A DNA stretch of 64,000 bases from Novosphingobium sp. KA1. Lineage in GTDB: Bacteria; Pseudomonadota; Alphaproteobacteria; Sphingomonadales; Sphingomonadaceae. The notes beneath the pieces are model-generated. The model was not told the origin of the DNA. It did not search any database and saw nothing but the letters and a program-made list of their open reading frames with translations. Location of the stretch: NCBI RefSeq assembly GCF_017309955.1, contig NZ_CP021247.1, forward strand, positions 2,443,001-2,507,000, written 5' to 3'. Below, in pieces: positions 48,086 through 56,135 of the stretch; the first letter of the stretch is position 1; each line of letters begins with the position of its first letter. The translations under genes and the position numbers were made by a program.

Positions 48086-48951
48086 ACGCTATGGCAACGG
48101 CGACCGAACAGGTCCCCGGGGTCAGCCCGGACATCTATGGGGACGCCGATTTCGCGGCGATCGCCAAGATTGTCTATGATGCGGTGGGCATCGTGCTCTC
48201 GCAGCGCAAGTCGATGTTGGTCTATTCGCGTCTTGCTCCCCTGGTGCGCGAGACGGGCGCGATCAGCTTTGCGCGTTATGTCGAAATGATGCGCGCAGAC
48301 AGCACCGAGATGGGGCGTGCGGTGGCCGCGCTGACCACCAATCACACCTTCTTCTATCGTGAAGCGCACCACTTCGAGCATCTTGCCGAGCATGTCCGGC
48401 CCCATGCGATCGAATGCTTGCGCGCAGGGCAGCCGGTGCGTCTATGGTCGGCGGGATGTTCGAGCGGCGAGGAAGTGTGGTCAATCGTGATGACCATGCT
48501 GGGCAGCGACCGGAGTGCTGGCCTTGACATGGCCCGGCGTGATTTCGTGCTGCTGGCGAGCGACATCGCTCCTCACGCGCTGGCAAAGGCCGAGGCGGCG
48601 ACGTATGCGGCGGGGGATCTCGACCCGGTGCCGGCCGCGCTGCGGTCGGCATGGAGTGCATCGAGCGGAGGGCAGGTCCGCATCGCCGATGCCGCGCGTG
48701 CATTGGTGCGGTTCCGGACACTCAACCTGCAAGGCGAGTGGCCGATGAAGGGGCGCTTTGATGCGATCTTCTGCCGCAACGTGATGATCTACTTCGACAA
48801 TGAAACCAAGGAGCGGCTTGTTGCCCGCTATGCCCAGGCCCTGCAGCCGGGAGGCTTTCTCTATATTGGCCATTCCGAGCGCGTCACCGGTCCGGCAACG
48901 CAGGTGCTTAGGCTGGTCGGTCCAACCATCTACCAGAGGAGCGCGGCGTGA
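48082..48951 (+). CDS. cheR: chemoreceptor methyltransferase CheR
   Basis: 289 residues; ATG 48082 overlaps the cheA stop. N-terminal all-helical domain and C-terminal SAM-dependent methyltransferase with LWSAGCSSGEEVWSIVM (SAM site), LLASDIAPHALAKAEAATY and FDAIFCRNVMIYFDNETKERL, and the late LYIGHSERV. Adds methyl groups to glutamates of chemoreceptors. It overlaps the next gene's GTG by four bases, so translation is coupled through the operon. Confidence 0.96.
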   Translation: MNAMATATEQVPGVSPDIYGDADFAAIAKIVYDAVGIVLSQRKSMLVYSRLAPLVRETGAISFARYVEMMRADSTEMGRAVAALTTNHTFFYREAHHFEHLAEHVRPHAIECLRAGQPVRLWSAGCSSGEEVWSIVMTMLGSDRSAGLDMARRDFVLLASDIAPHALAKAEAATYAAGDLDPVPAALRSAWSASSGGQVRIADAARALVRFRTLNLQGEWPMKGRFDAIFCRNVMIYFDNETKERLVARYAQALQPGGFLYIGHSERVTGPATQVLRLVGPTIYQRSAA

Positions 48952-50021
48952 GCATCAGGGTTCTCATCGTCGACGATTCGCCGACCATGCGGGCGATCCT
49001 GATGTCGAGGCTGCGCGAGCAGGGCGACATCGAGGTTGTCGGCACCGCTTCTGATGCGGCCGAGGGGAGGGCTCTTATCAAGCAGCTCGATCCCGACGTG
49101 GTGACGCTCGACATCGAGATGCCAGGCATGAACGGGCTCGACTTTCTCGAAAAGATCATGGCCTTGCGTCCGACCCCGGTGATCGTGGTGTCGGGCGCCA
49201 CCCAGGACGGTAACGAGGTGACTGCCCGTGCACTCGCGCTCGGGGCAGTCAATTGTTATGCGAAGTATGATCCCGGCGGCAAGCTGGCGTTGCAGGACGG
49301 CGGGGAACTGGCGGATCTAATCCGCGATGCGGCGCAAGTGCGTTTCGATGCTCGAATCGAATCGAGGCCGGAGCAGCGGCCGCGGGATGTCCGAGTTGGC
49401 GCTGCTACCATGGTAGCCGCTGAAAGTCGGCTCTCGATCCGGCGCGAAACCCGGTTGATCGCGATCGGCTCCTCGACAGGCGGTGTGGAGGCGTTGCAGG
49501 TCGTGCTGGGAGGCTTCCCGATCGATTGTCCGCCGACCGTGATCGTCCAGCACGTCAACCCGCGCTTTGCTCCGGCTATTGCCCGGACGCTCGATCTGGC
49601 CTGTCCGGCGCACGTCCAGGCTGCCGACATGGATACGCCCTTGTTGCCTGGAAATGTCTATCTTGCAGCCGCCGCCAGTTGCCATTTGACTGTGAAGCTC
49701 GATCGGGACGGAAGCACGCTGCTGGGGAAAATGCGGCGCGGCGAACCGATCAGCGGTCATGTCCCGAGCGTCGATGCCCTGTTCGCCTCGGTGGCACAGG
49801 TCGTAGGGGCTGAGGCGGTCGGCATTCTTCTTACCGGTATGGGACAGGACGGTGCGCGGGGGTTGCTGGCCATGCGTCAGGCCGGCGCGCATACGATTGC
49901 GCAGGATGAACGCACTTGCACGGTGTTCGGGATGCCGCGCGTGGCAATTTCGCTCGGTGCGGCAAATGTAGTGGCCCCGGTCGACCGGATTGCCGGCCAC
50001 GCCCTCAACAAGGCGGCATGA
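48948..50021 (+). CDS. cheB: protein-glutamate methylesterase CheB
   Basis: 357 residues from GTG 48948. Receiver domain with phosphoacceptor D55 (VTLDIEMPGMNG) and methylesterase domain with intact catalytic residues: S176 in IGSSTGG, H202 in VQHVNPRF, D301 in TGMGQDGARG. The FGMPRVA segment is present. It removes methyl groups from chemoreceptors when phosphorylated by CheA. It is the functional counterpart of the degenerate CheB-like gene at 44270-45307, which it flanks across the operon. Confidence 0.95.
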   Translation: MSIRVLIVDDSPTMRAILMSRLREQGDIEVVGTASDAAEGRALIKQLDPDVVTLDIEMPGMNGLDFLEKIMALRPTPVIVVSGATQDGNEVTARALALGAVNCYAKYDPGGKLALQDGGELADLIRDAAQVRFDARIESRPEQRPRDVRVGAATMVAAESRLSIRRETRLIAIGSSTGGVEALQVVLGGFPIDCPPTVIVQHVNPRFAPAIARTLDLACPAHVQAADMDTPLLPGNVYLAAAASCHLTVKLDRDGSTLLGKMRRGEPISGHVPSVDALFASVAQVVGAEAVGILLTGMGQDGARGLLAMRQAGAHTIAQDERTCTVFGMPRVAISLGAANVVAPVDRIAGHALNKAA

Positions 50022-50025
50022 CAAG

Positions 50026-50568
50026 ATGGCATCTGCAAATTCACCCGCGAGTACGCACCTTACGGTGCTGCAGGGGCAGTTCAGGGTCAGTGCGGGCCCC
50101 AAGGTGGAACTCAGTACGGTCTTGGGCTCGTGCGTTGCGACGTGCCTCTATGATCCGGTGATCGAACTGGGCGGCATGAACCATTTTCTGCTTTCCGAGC
50201 CGCCCGCTACGCACGCGCGGGGGGAGGTCGATGTCCACTATGGGGTTTACCTCATGGAGATGCTGATCAACGAGATGCTCGCCTATGGTGCCCGCAAGGA
50301 GCGGCTCAGAGCCCATCTGTACGGCGGCGCGAACATCCGAGCGGGTATGCAACGGATTGGCACGGCCAATGCTGAATTCGCGCGGGGTTTCCTGGTCCGA
50401 GAGCGCATCGAGCTAATGCGTGAGGATCTCGGCGGTACTTGTGCGCGCCGTGTCGATTTTCGACCGGCATCCGGTCTCGTGCGCTGCCGTACCGTTGCCG
50501 AGGCTCCGGAAGTGGCTGTCCAGCCGGTGGTCCGGCGGGAACCGCGCGGCGAAGTCGAACTGTTTTAA
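50026..50568 (+). CDS. cheD: chemoreceptor glutamine deamidase CheD
   Basis: 180 residues from ATG 50026, four bases after the cheB stop. The catalytic cysteine (C36) lies in STVLGSCVATCLYDP and the histidine (H53) in GGMNHFLLSEPP, both diagnostic. HARGEVDVHYGVYLMEMLINEM and RAHLYGGANI follow the family pattern. CheD deamidates receptor glutamines and in several species also binds CheC. No CheC gene is seen here, which would leave CheD to the receptors. Confidence 0.92.
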   Translation: MASANSPASTHLTVLQGQFRVSAGPKVELSTVLGSCVATCLYDPVIELGGMNHFLLSEPPATHARGEVDVHYGVYLMEMLINEMLAYGARKERLRAHLYGGANIRAGMQRIGTANAEFARGFLVRERIELMREDLGGTCARRVDFRPASGLVRCRTVAEAPEVAVQPVVRREPRGEVELF

Positions 50569-50602
50569 GGGTCGATCTGTTTCAAGGAAAAATGAGGATC
50601 CG

Positions 50603-50974
50603 ATGTCCAAGACCACCCGAGTCCTGACCGTTGACGATAGCGCATCCATGCGGGCGCTGCTCAATCATGCGTTGTCGAACAACGGCTTCGACGTGTCGCA
50701 GGCCGACGATGGCGTTTCTGCGCTGGAATGGCTGGCGCTGAACGAAGTCGATGTCGTCATAACTGACATCAATATGCCGCGCCTCGATGGCTTTGGCCTG
50801 ATCGAGCAGGTCCGTGGAGGCACCCGACATCGCGATCGCCCCATCCTGGTACTGACAACCGAGAGTTCGGACGAGAAGAAGGCGCGTGCGCGAGCAGCCG
50901 GCGCGACCGGTTGGATCGTCAAGCCTTTCGACACCGACAAGCTCGTCGCGGCGGTCCGCCGCGTCGCCCACTGA
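50603..50974 (+). CDS. cheY: chemotaxis response regulator CheY
   Basis: 123 residues from ATG 50603 with GAGGA five bases upstream. Acidic pocket TVDDSASM, phosphoacceptor D55 in VVITDINMPRLDG, switch threonine in VLTTESSDE, and K108 in IVKPFD are all present. It is a stand-alone receiver, the diffusible signal to the flagellar switch, positioned between cheD and cheW. Expected to be phosphorylated by CheA. A longer upstream start is incompatible with the cheD frame. Confidence 0.94.
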   Translation: MSKTTRVLTVDDSASMRALLNHALSNNGFDVSQADDGVSALEWLALNEVDVVITDINMPRLDGFGLIEQVRGGTRHRDRPILVLTTESSDEKKARARAAGATGWIVKPFDTDKLVAAVRRVAH

Positions 50975-50988
50975 AGGAGGCCTCGGTT

Positions 50989-51429
50989 ATGCACCGCGAA
51001 CTCATCACCTTCGAAGTCGCCGGCCAGATCTTCGCGCTCGACATCATGGCGATCCGCGAGATCCGCGCCTGGACCCCGGTAACGCCGATGCCGCGTGTCC
51101 CGCATTACGTGGCAGGCGTGGTCAACTTGCGCGGTACGGTATTGCCGGTGATCGATCTTGCTGCCCGGCTGGGCTGGACGCCGACCGAGGCCACGCCGCG
51201 CCACGCCATCATTGTCTGTCAGGTCAATGGGCAGTCGCAGGGTCTGATCGTGGATTCGGTGTCGGACATCGTCGCGCTTCATTCCGAAACCTTGCAGGCG
51301 CCGCCCAGTGCCGGACAGGACGGGGTGATCCCATTTCTCGAGGGGCTGGTGGCGATAGACGAGCACATGGTCATGGTGCTTGATCTCCAGACGCTGGGGA
51401 CATCCGGGGATGCGTTGGCGGCGGCCTGA
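50989..51429 (+). CDS. cheW: chemotaxis coupling protein CheW
   Basis: 146 residues from ATG 50989, nine bases after GAAGGAGG. The SH3-like double barrel is shown by LITFEVAGQIFALDIMAIREIRAWTPVTPMP, HYVAGVVNLRGTVLPVIDLAARLG and the ligand-facing GLIVDSVSDIV. Links chemoreceptors to CheA. It follows cheY by 14 bases and precedes the last gene of the operon by three. The C-terminal LQTLGTSGDALAAA is poorly conserved. Confidence 0.95.
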   Translation: MHRELITFEVAGQIFALDIMAIREIRAWTPVTPMPRVPHYVAGVVNLRGTVLPVIDLAARLGWTPTEATPRHAIIVCQVNGQSQGLIVDSVSDIVALHSETLQAPPSAGQDGVIPFLEGLVAIDEHMVMVLDLQTLGTSGDALAAA

Positions 51430-51432
51430 GCC

Positions 51433-51804
51433 ATGATCCACGAATCGCGCTTTCTGGCCCCGAGGCTGCTTGAACCCCGATTTCTGGCTATGGCCGAAGT
51501 CTTGACCGAGCTTGCCGGCGAGATCGAGGCCCTGGGCGAAGTATTGTGTCGGGACGAGGGTTTCGCTGCAGGGCACATTCGCGAGCTTCAGGCGATCGAT
51601 CTGATTTCCCAGAAGCAGCGTGCGTTGTCGGCCATTCTCAGTGCAGGGTTCAGTGCGACAGAGATGCGCCGCATCAACCTGGAGGCGATCAACCTGCGCT
51701 TCCGTCATTTTCTCGACGACAGCGAAACACTCTGCGAGGTACCGCTTGATTCTCCGCCGGCCAACGGAAACGGCGATGGTGGACCGCTCGACTTGTGGGA
51801 TTGA
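51433..51804 (+). CDS. small terminal che-operon protein with a CheZ-like DxxxQ motif
   Basis: 123 residues, almost entirely helical by sequence; the segment IRELQAIDLISQKQRALSAIL contains DLISQ (D56-Q60), which matches in spacing and context the catalytic DLTGQ of E. coli CheZ (D143/Q147), the CheY-P phosphatase. It ends in an acidic/aromatic tail, GGPLDLWD, that could act like a CheY-binding C-terminus. Small proteins at the end of the che operon in alphaproteobacteria have been described as CheT with this motif (from memory). No classical CheZ is seen. The function is inference, but the position and motif are seen directly. Confidence 0.62.
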   Translation: MIHESRFLAPRLLEPRFLAMAEVLTELAGEIEALGEVLCRDEGFAAGHIRELQAIDLISQKQRALSAILSAGFSATEMRRINLEAINLRFRHFLDDSETLCEVPLDSPPANGNGDGGPLDLWD

Positions 51805-51828
51805 CCGGGCGGCGATAACTCGTCTGGC

Positions 51829-52443
51829 ATGTCCGGCTCGTCACATTCCGACCGTCGCTATGCTCCGGCTGCGATGCGTAATCGCGATCCCATTCTGGCC
51901 GTGCTGCGCGAGGTGCTACCCACGTCGGGCACTGTACTCGAGATCGCTGCAGGGACTGGCGAACATGCGGTCTATTTTTCTCGATTTTTGCCGGGAATCT
52001 TCTGGAAACCGAGCGATCCTGACGCCAATGCCCGTGCTTCTATCGCCGCATGGCGCGAGGCGGAGGGGCTGCATAACCTGATGGTCCCGATTGCTCTTGA
52101 TGCAGCGGCTGCGCAGTGGCCGCTGGAGAGCGCTGATGCGTTGGTCTGCATCAACATGATCCACATCAGCCCATGGTCGGCAACGCTTGGATTGATGGCA
52201 GGCGCGGGGCGCCTCTTGTCTCAGGGCGCTCCGCTGGTACTCTACGGCCCCTATCGCCGGGAAGGTCATGCAATCGAACCGGGAAATGCCGCGTTTGATG
52301 AGGACCTGAAGCGCCGCAATCCGGGATGGGGGCTGCGCTGTCTGGAAGATGTCGCCAAAGTGGCGGTTGGGCATGGGCTTGCTCTTGAGCGGGTGGTCGA
52401 GATGCCCGCCAATAACCTGACGGTGGTCTTCAGGAGGTGCTGA
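51829..52443 (+). CDS. DUF938 SAM-dependent methyltransferase-like protein
   Basis: 204 residues. The N-terminus SSHSDRRYAPAAMRNRDPILAVLREVLP, the SAM-binding loop TVLEIAAGTGEHAVYFSRFLPGIFWKPSDPD and INMIHISPWSATLGLM define the DUF938 (UPF0585) family of putative class I methyltransferases. Substrate unknown. It follows the che operon by 24 bases on the same strand and may be co-transcribed, but nothing in it ties it to chemotaxis. Its 3' end overlaps the convergent MATE gene by 14 bases. Confidence 0.88.
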   Translation: MSGSSHSDRRYAPAAMRNRDPILAVLREVLPTSGTVLEIAAGTGEHAVYFSRFLPGIFWKPSDPDANARASIAAWREAEGLHNLMVPIALDAAAAQWPLESADALVCINMIHISPWSATLGLMAGAGRLLSQGAPLVLYGPYRREGHAIEPGNAAFDEDLKRRNPGWGLRCLEDVAKVAVGHGLALERVVEMPANNLTVVFRRC

Positions 52444-53767
52444 AGCTGCTACGCGTCTTACGGGGTGTCAGGACGAGCTGTCCTGCCCCGCGCAGCAGGA
52501 AAAAGACCGTGAAGGCACTCCACAGCCCGGCATTGCCAAGCGGGTGGAGCAACCAGAGCAGCAAGGTATAGCCCGCCAGCGCCAAGGCCATCGTGCCCAG
52601 CATAGCCCGTGTCCAGCCGGTTCCGACAAATACGCCGTCGAGGACAAACGACGTAAAGCTGGCCAGCGGCAAGACGGCGAGCCACGGTACGTAAGTCGCA
52701 CTTCGAGCCGCGACTGCAGGGTCGGTGGTGAAGCGCGCGGCAAGAACTTCACCTCCTGCCGCGTAAGCAAGAGTCATGGCCAATGCGGCAGCGCCGGCCC
52801 ACAGCATCGATGAGCGGACGGCTTTGTCGAAGCGTGTGCGCTCGCGGGCTCCGAGTGCTTCGCCGCAGAGGACTTGTGCTGCGCTCTCGAAGCCATCAAG
52901 GATCAGTGCGGCCAGCATGAAGAGTTGGAACAGGATGCCGTTGGCCGCCAATGTCACTGGCCCATCCTGAGCGCCACTCCGTGCAAACAGCAGCATTGCG
53001 GCGGTCAGGAGCAGCGTCCGCAGGAACAGGTCGCGATTGAGGGCAAACAGGGCTGCCAGTTCGCGGCGGCGCCATGTCGTTCGCGCCGCGAACGATGTGA
53101 GTACGCCTCGCCCGTCCGAACGGCGCAGCACCAGAATGCCGAGCACTATAAACTTGAAGCATTCGGAAGTGAGCGTGGCAATAGCAACCCCGGCTACTCC
53201 CCAGTGGGCAAGCAGAACCAGCAGCATGTCGAGTGCGATATGCACCAGGTTGGCGGCCACTTCGACGACCAGCACGTGACGCACCAGGCGTTGGCCGATC
53301 AGCCATCCAACCAACGCGCAATTGCCCAGCCATAAGGGGGCGGCCCAGTAGCGGATGGCGATGTAGTGCCGCGCGCTTTCGCGAAGGGACTCTTTGGCGC
53401 CTAGCAGGTCAAGGCCAAAAGGGATCGCGAGCGGCATCGCGAGCAGCAGGACGGTGCCGATGCCGAGTGCGACTGCAAGAGCGCGGGCAAGGGTTTCTGC
53501 TTGTGCATGCGTGCTACCCCGGCCAGCACCTTGCGCGGTTAGCGCAACGGTGCTCGTGCGCAGGAAGTTGAACACGTTGAGCAGTGCCATCATGAACTTG
53601 GCGCCCAGTTCTACAGCACCTTGCGCGGGAGCGTCGCCAAGGCGTCCGATCGCCCACATGTCTGCTAGCCCGAACAGCGCCGTTGCCACGTTGGTGAGCA
53701 TCGCGGGCAAGGCTATCGACCATAAGAGGCGGGTCTGCGATGCCGAATTGAAGGAAGGACTACGCAA
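52430..53767 (-). CDS. MATE-family efflux transporter
   Basis: 445 residues starting from a TTG at 53767, the only start that keeps the first helix; no ribosome site is seen. It has the DinF-like MATE pattern: RLLWSIALPAMLTNVATALFGLADMWAIGRLGD at the N-terminus, then twelve hydrophobic helices with a two-fold repeat, and QVLCGEALGARERTRFDKAV in the second half. Sodium- or proton-driven exporter of drugs or metabolites in the inner membrane. It is convergent with the DUF938 gene and has no operon partners. Confidence 0.85.
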   Translation of the reverse strand: MRSPSFNSASQTRLLWSIALPAMLTNVATALFGLADMWAIGRLGDAPAQGAVELGAKFMMALLNVFNFLRTSTVALTAQGAGRGSTHAQAETLARALAVALGIGTVLLLAMPLAIPFGLDLLGAKESLRESARHYIAIRYWAAPLWLGNCALVGWLIGQRLVRHVLVVEVAANLVHIALDMLLVLLAHWGVAGVAIATLTSECFKFIVLGILVLRRSDGRGVLTSFAARTTWRRRELAALFALNRDLFLRTLLLTAAMLLFARSGAQDGPVTLAANGILFQLFMLAALILDGFESAAQVLCGEALGARERTRFDKAVRSSMLWAGAAALAMTLAYAAGGEVLAARFTTDPAVAARSATYVPWLAVLPLASFTSFVLDGVFVGTGWTRAMLGTMALALAGYTLLLWLLHPLGNAGLWSAFTVFFLLRGAGQLVLTPRKTRSSFSTS

Positions 53768-53809
53768 GCGGGGAACCCGGTGTCTGGTGATTGGCTTTCG
53801 TCAGTCCGC

Positions 53810-55405
53810 CTAACTGACCATGTTGCGTATCGCAATCATCCCGAACACGGCGGCTACGCCAGCCGCGAAGCCAGGGGCGACGTCGTGGGGACCAGAGAGC
53901 GGCGCGGTGCAGCCACCGATGGCATATAGACCTGAAATCGGTGTTCCATCGATCCTCGTCACACGTGCGAAAGGATCAACGGTGACGCCACCGCACGTCC
54001 CTAGACTTTCCGCCCTGAGCGGCACAGCATAGAACGGTCCCCGTGAAATCGGTCCCATGCAGGGGTTGGGGGCGTGAGCGGGGTCACCGTGATAGCGGTC
54101 GTAGGATGATGCGCCTTTCCTGAAATCGTCGTCAATGCCGCGGCCCGCCATGACGTTCCAGCGGTTGATCGTGGCCTCCAGTCCGGTAGGATCGATCCCG
54201 CATTCGCGGGCGAGCGCATCGAGCGTTGCTGCGCGGACGAGGCTGCCGTCTTGCAGGCGTTGCCGGGGAATGCGCCCCGGTGCGATCGGTCCGAAGCGAT
54301 AGCGAGAGCGGTGGCGAGCATCGAAGATCGCCCATGCCGCGGGAGCGGCACCCGAGGCTTTTTCCAGAGCGAGGCTCGCGCTGCCTACTTCCATCGGAGG
54401 GGCGGCCTCGTCGACGAAACGACGTCCGTCACGTCCGACAACGATCAAATGAGGCTTGCCCAGAGCAGTCAGCACGGTGGTTGCGGGGCGCGCCTGTTCG
54501 GAAGCAAGCCTGAGGAAGCGCCAGTCCTCGTTCATCCAGCCCGTGCCCGCGCCGAGGCCGAGCATCCCTGTAACGGCATCGCCGTCGGCGGTCGGTAACG
54601 GCGAGGGCTGGGGAATGCGTCCAGTGGCGATCACTACACCATGACGTACATGGACCCGGCGATGCCAACTGTCGCAATCGATCATCGCGCCGCAGACACG
54701 GCCGTTGCTATATTCCAGTGACAGCAGCGCGGTGCGCGTACTGATTCTGGCGCCAAGTTGGAGTGCCGCAAGCAAAAGCCGTGCCTGCAAGGCGGCTCCG
54801 GCAGACAGCAGTTTCTGCGCTCGAACTCGGGCTGCCAGACTGCGCCAACGCAGTCTGGCAGCCCCGATGCGTCCGTCCCATGTGGATTCGGTGCGACCGA
54901 GCCGCGCCCATTCCGATGCACGGGCGGGGATCGGGTAACTTTGCGGTCGAATGCGACGTTTCCAGGTTCCGAGCTTTTCGGCGTCGATCACTTCGGTTTC
55001 AACGGCTCGTCCGGTGGCATGGCCGCCTGGGAGCGTATCGTAATGGTCGGGGTAGCCTTCGCACAGGTGCAGCGGAATGTTGCGGGATTCATAGAGCGCT
55101 ACGAGCGGTGCGACGCCGTCGACAAAGGCCGCGCGCCGTTCGGGGCAGGACGAGGGATCGCCATCATCCACGAAGTTGGCAAGATAATCGAGTGCGGCCC
55201 GGCGCGAATCGGGCACTTTTTCGCGCAACATAAGCGGGCTGTTTGGCAGCCAGAGCATGCCGTTGGAGGCGGAGGAAGGCCCGCCGATCAGCAAGTCCTG
55301 TTCGACCACGAGAGCTTCCAGGCCAGCCATGCGGGCCGCAATGGCGGAGGTTAGGCCACCGATCCCGCTTCCCACGATTAGAACGTCGCACTCGATGTCG
55401 GGCAT
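53810..55405 (-). CDS. FAD-dependent dehydrogenase (FAD_binding_2 / ketosteroid dehydrogenase-like)
   Basis: 531 residues from ATG 55405 (MPDIECDVLIVGSGIGG). The dinucleotide motif GSGIGGLTSAIAARMAGLEALVVEQ, the GGPSSASNGMLWLPN segment typical of FAD_binding_2 proteins, and the C-terminal second FAD site (SGLYAIGGCTAPLSGPHDVAPGF) support a flavoprotein dehydrogenase akin to 3-ketosteroid 1-dehydrogenase or fumarate-reductase-like enzymes. Substrate not identifiable. No start has a strong ribosome site. A 16-bp perfect inverted repeat lies inside the coding sequence (54829-54864). Confidence 0.78.
   Translation of the reverse strand: MPDIECDVLIVGSGIGGLTSAIAARMAGLEALVVEQDLLIGGPSSASNGMLWLPNSPLMLREKVPDSRRAALDYLANFVDDGDPSSCPERRAAFVDGVAPLVALYESRNIPLHLCEGYPDHYDTLPGGHATGRAVETEVIDAEKLGTWKRRIRPQSYPIPARASEWARLGRTESTWDGRIGAARLRWRSLAARVRAQKLLSAGAALQARLLLAALQLGARISTRTALLSLEYSNGRVCGAMIDCDSWHRRVHVRHGVVIATGRIPQPSPLPTADGDAVTGMLGLGAGTGWMNEDWRFLRLASEQARPATTVLTALGKPHLIVVGRDGRRFVDEAAPPMEVGSASLALEKASGAAPAAWAIFDARHRSRYRFGPIAPGRIPRQRLQDGSLVRAATLDALARECGIDPTGLEATINRWNVMAGRGIDDDFRKGASSYDRYHGDPAHAPNPCMGPISRGPFYAVPLRAESLGTCGGVTVDPFARVTRIDGTPISGLYAIGGCTAPLSGPHDVAPGFAAGVAAVFGMIAIRNMVS
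54829..54864. repeat. 16-bp perfect inverted repeat inside the FAD gene
   Basis: GGGCTGCCAGACTGCG (54829-54844) and its exact complement (54849-54864) with a four-base CCAA loop. It lies in coding sequence and translates symmetrically, so both strands read a similar Ala/Leu/Arg-rich stretch. Confidence 0.7.
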
Positions 55406-56135
55406 GTGCTTCGGTCCAGTCGGGCCGCCACGGCACAAGGCCGCGGGGCGAATCACGGATGGTCAATCGTGGCCATGTGGCCGCGAATCACCGGCGGGGT
55501 TCGCTAATGCACAAGATTTATACGTTCTATGCTGCGGCTGCGTAGGGTTACTTAGGCCTTAGACGCAAAAAACACTTGCGCCTCCAGTCGGAAAATTCGC
55601 GTAAACCACGAACTTAACGGACTGGAGGCGCAAATCGAACTTTACATTGCGTCTATCGGAGCAGATGTTGCACTTGCGAAGATTCGGCGCGCCGGAAAGG
55701 ATTTTAATCCCCCCGGCGCGCTCTCTCCCAACACCGGCAAGGCCGAAAAGGCCTTTCGCTGACTACCTTGCAACATCTTTTGCCATTCGAAAAGCGCGAA
55801 TTTGTTCTGGAGGTGCAACTTCTTGTGATGTTTGTCTGTGGTGTGTCCCTTAGGCATCGTTGCGTGGCTGGTGCCCCGGAAATCGCGTAATTATCTTCAT
55901 TCCCGTGGAAAGTGGCCATGACGGGTCGCGTCAAGGGACTGCTGGAAACTTGTAAAAACCAATTTCGCGGGATCAGCCGACTCGCCTGTCAGCTGGCCAA
56001 CGACCCTATTCCTAGAGGCTGCTCAGGGCTATTCAGTTTCCGTTGGTCGGAGATGGATCGATCTCTATCCCTCTGAGCGCTCTACGGGGCAGGGACTGGA
56101 CCTTATGCGATCCAATCCCCGAGCGTCGTGTCGAA
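55406..56135. other. 730-bp gene-free region with several inverted repeats
   Basis: No supported gene; candidate frames on either strand have no homology I recognise. Contains a 14-bp inverted repeat, TTGCGCCTCCAGTC (55576-55589) and its complement at 55620-55633, with a 30-base AT-richer spacer, and a wider AGATGTTGCA (about 55661) / TGCAACATCT (about 55768) pair. The region is more AT-rich than its neighbours. It separates the FAD dehydrogenase gene (starting at 55405) from the 3' end of the P450 gene (56136). Confidence 0.6.

Noticed and set aside
55642-55857. 71-residue minus-strand frame in the gene-free gap
   Set aside because: Starts with a plausible Lys/His-rich segment but has no homology, no convincing ribosome site and ends in sequence of a different character.
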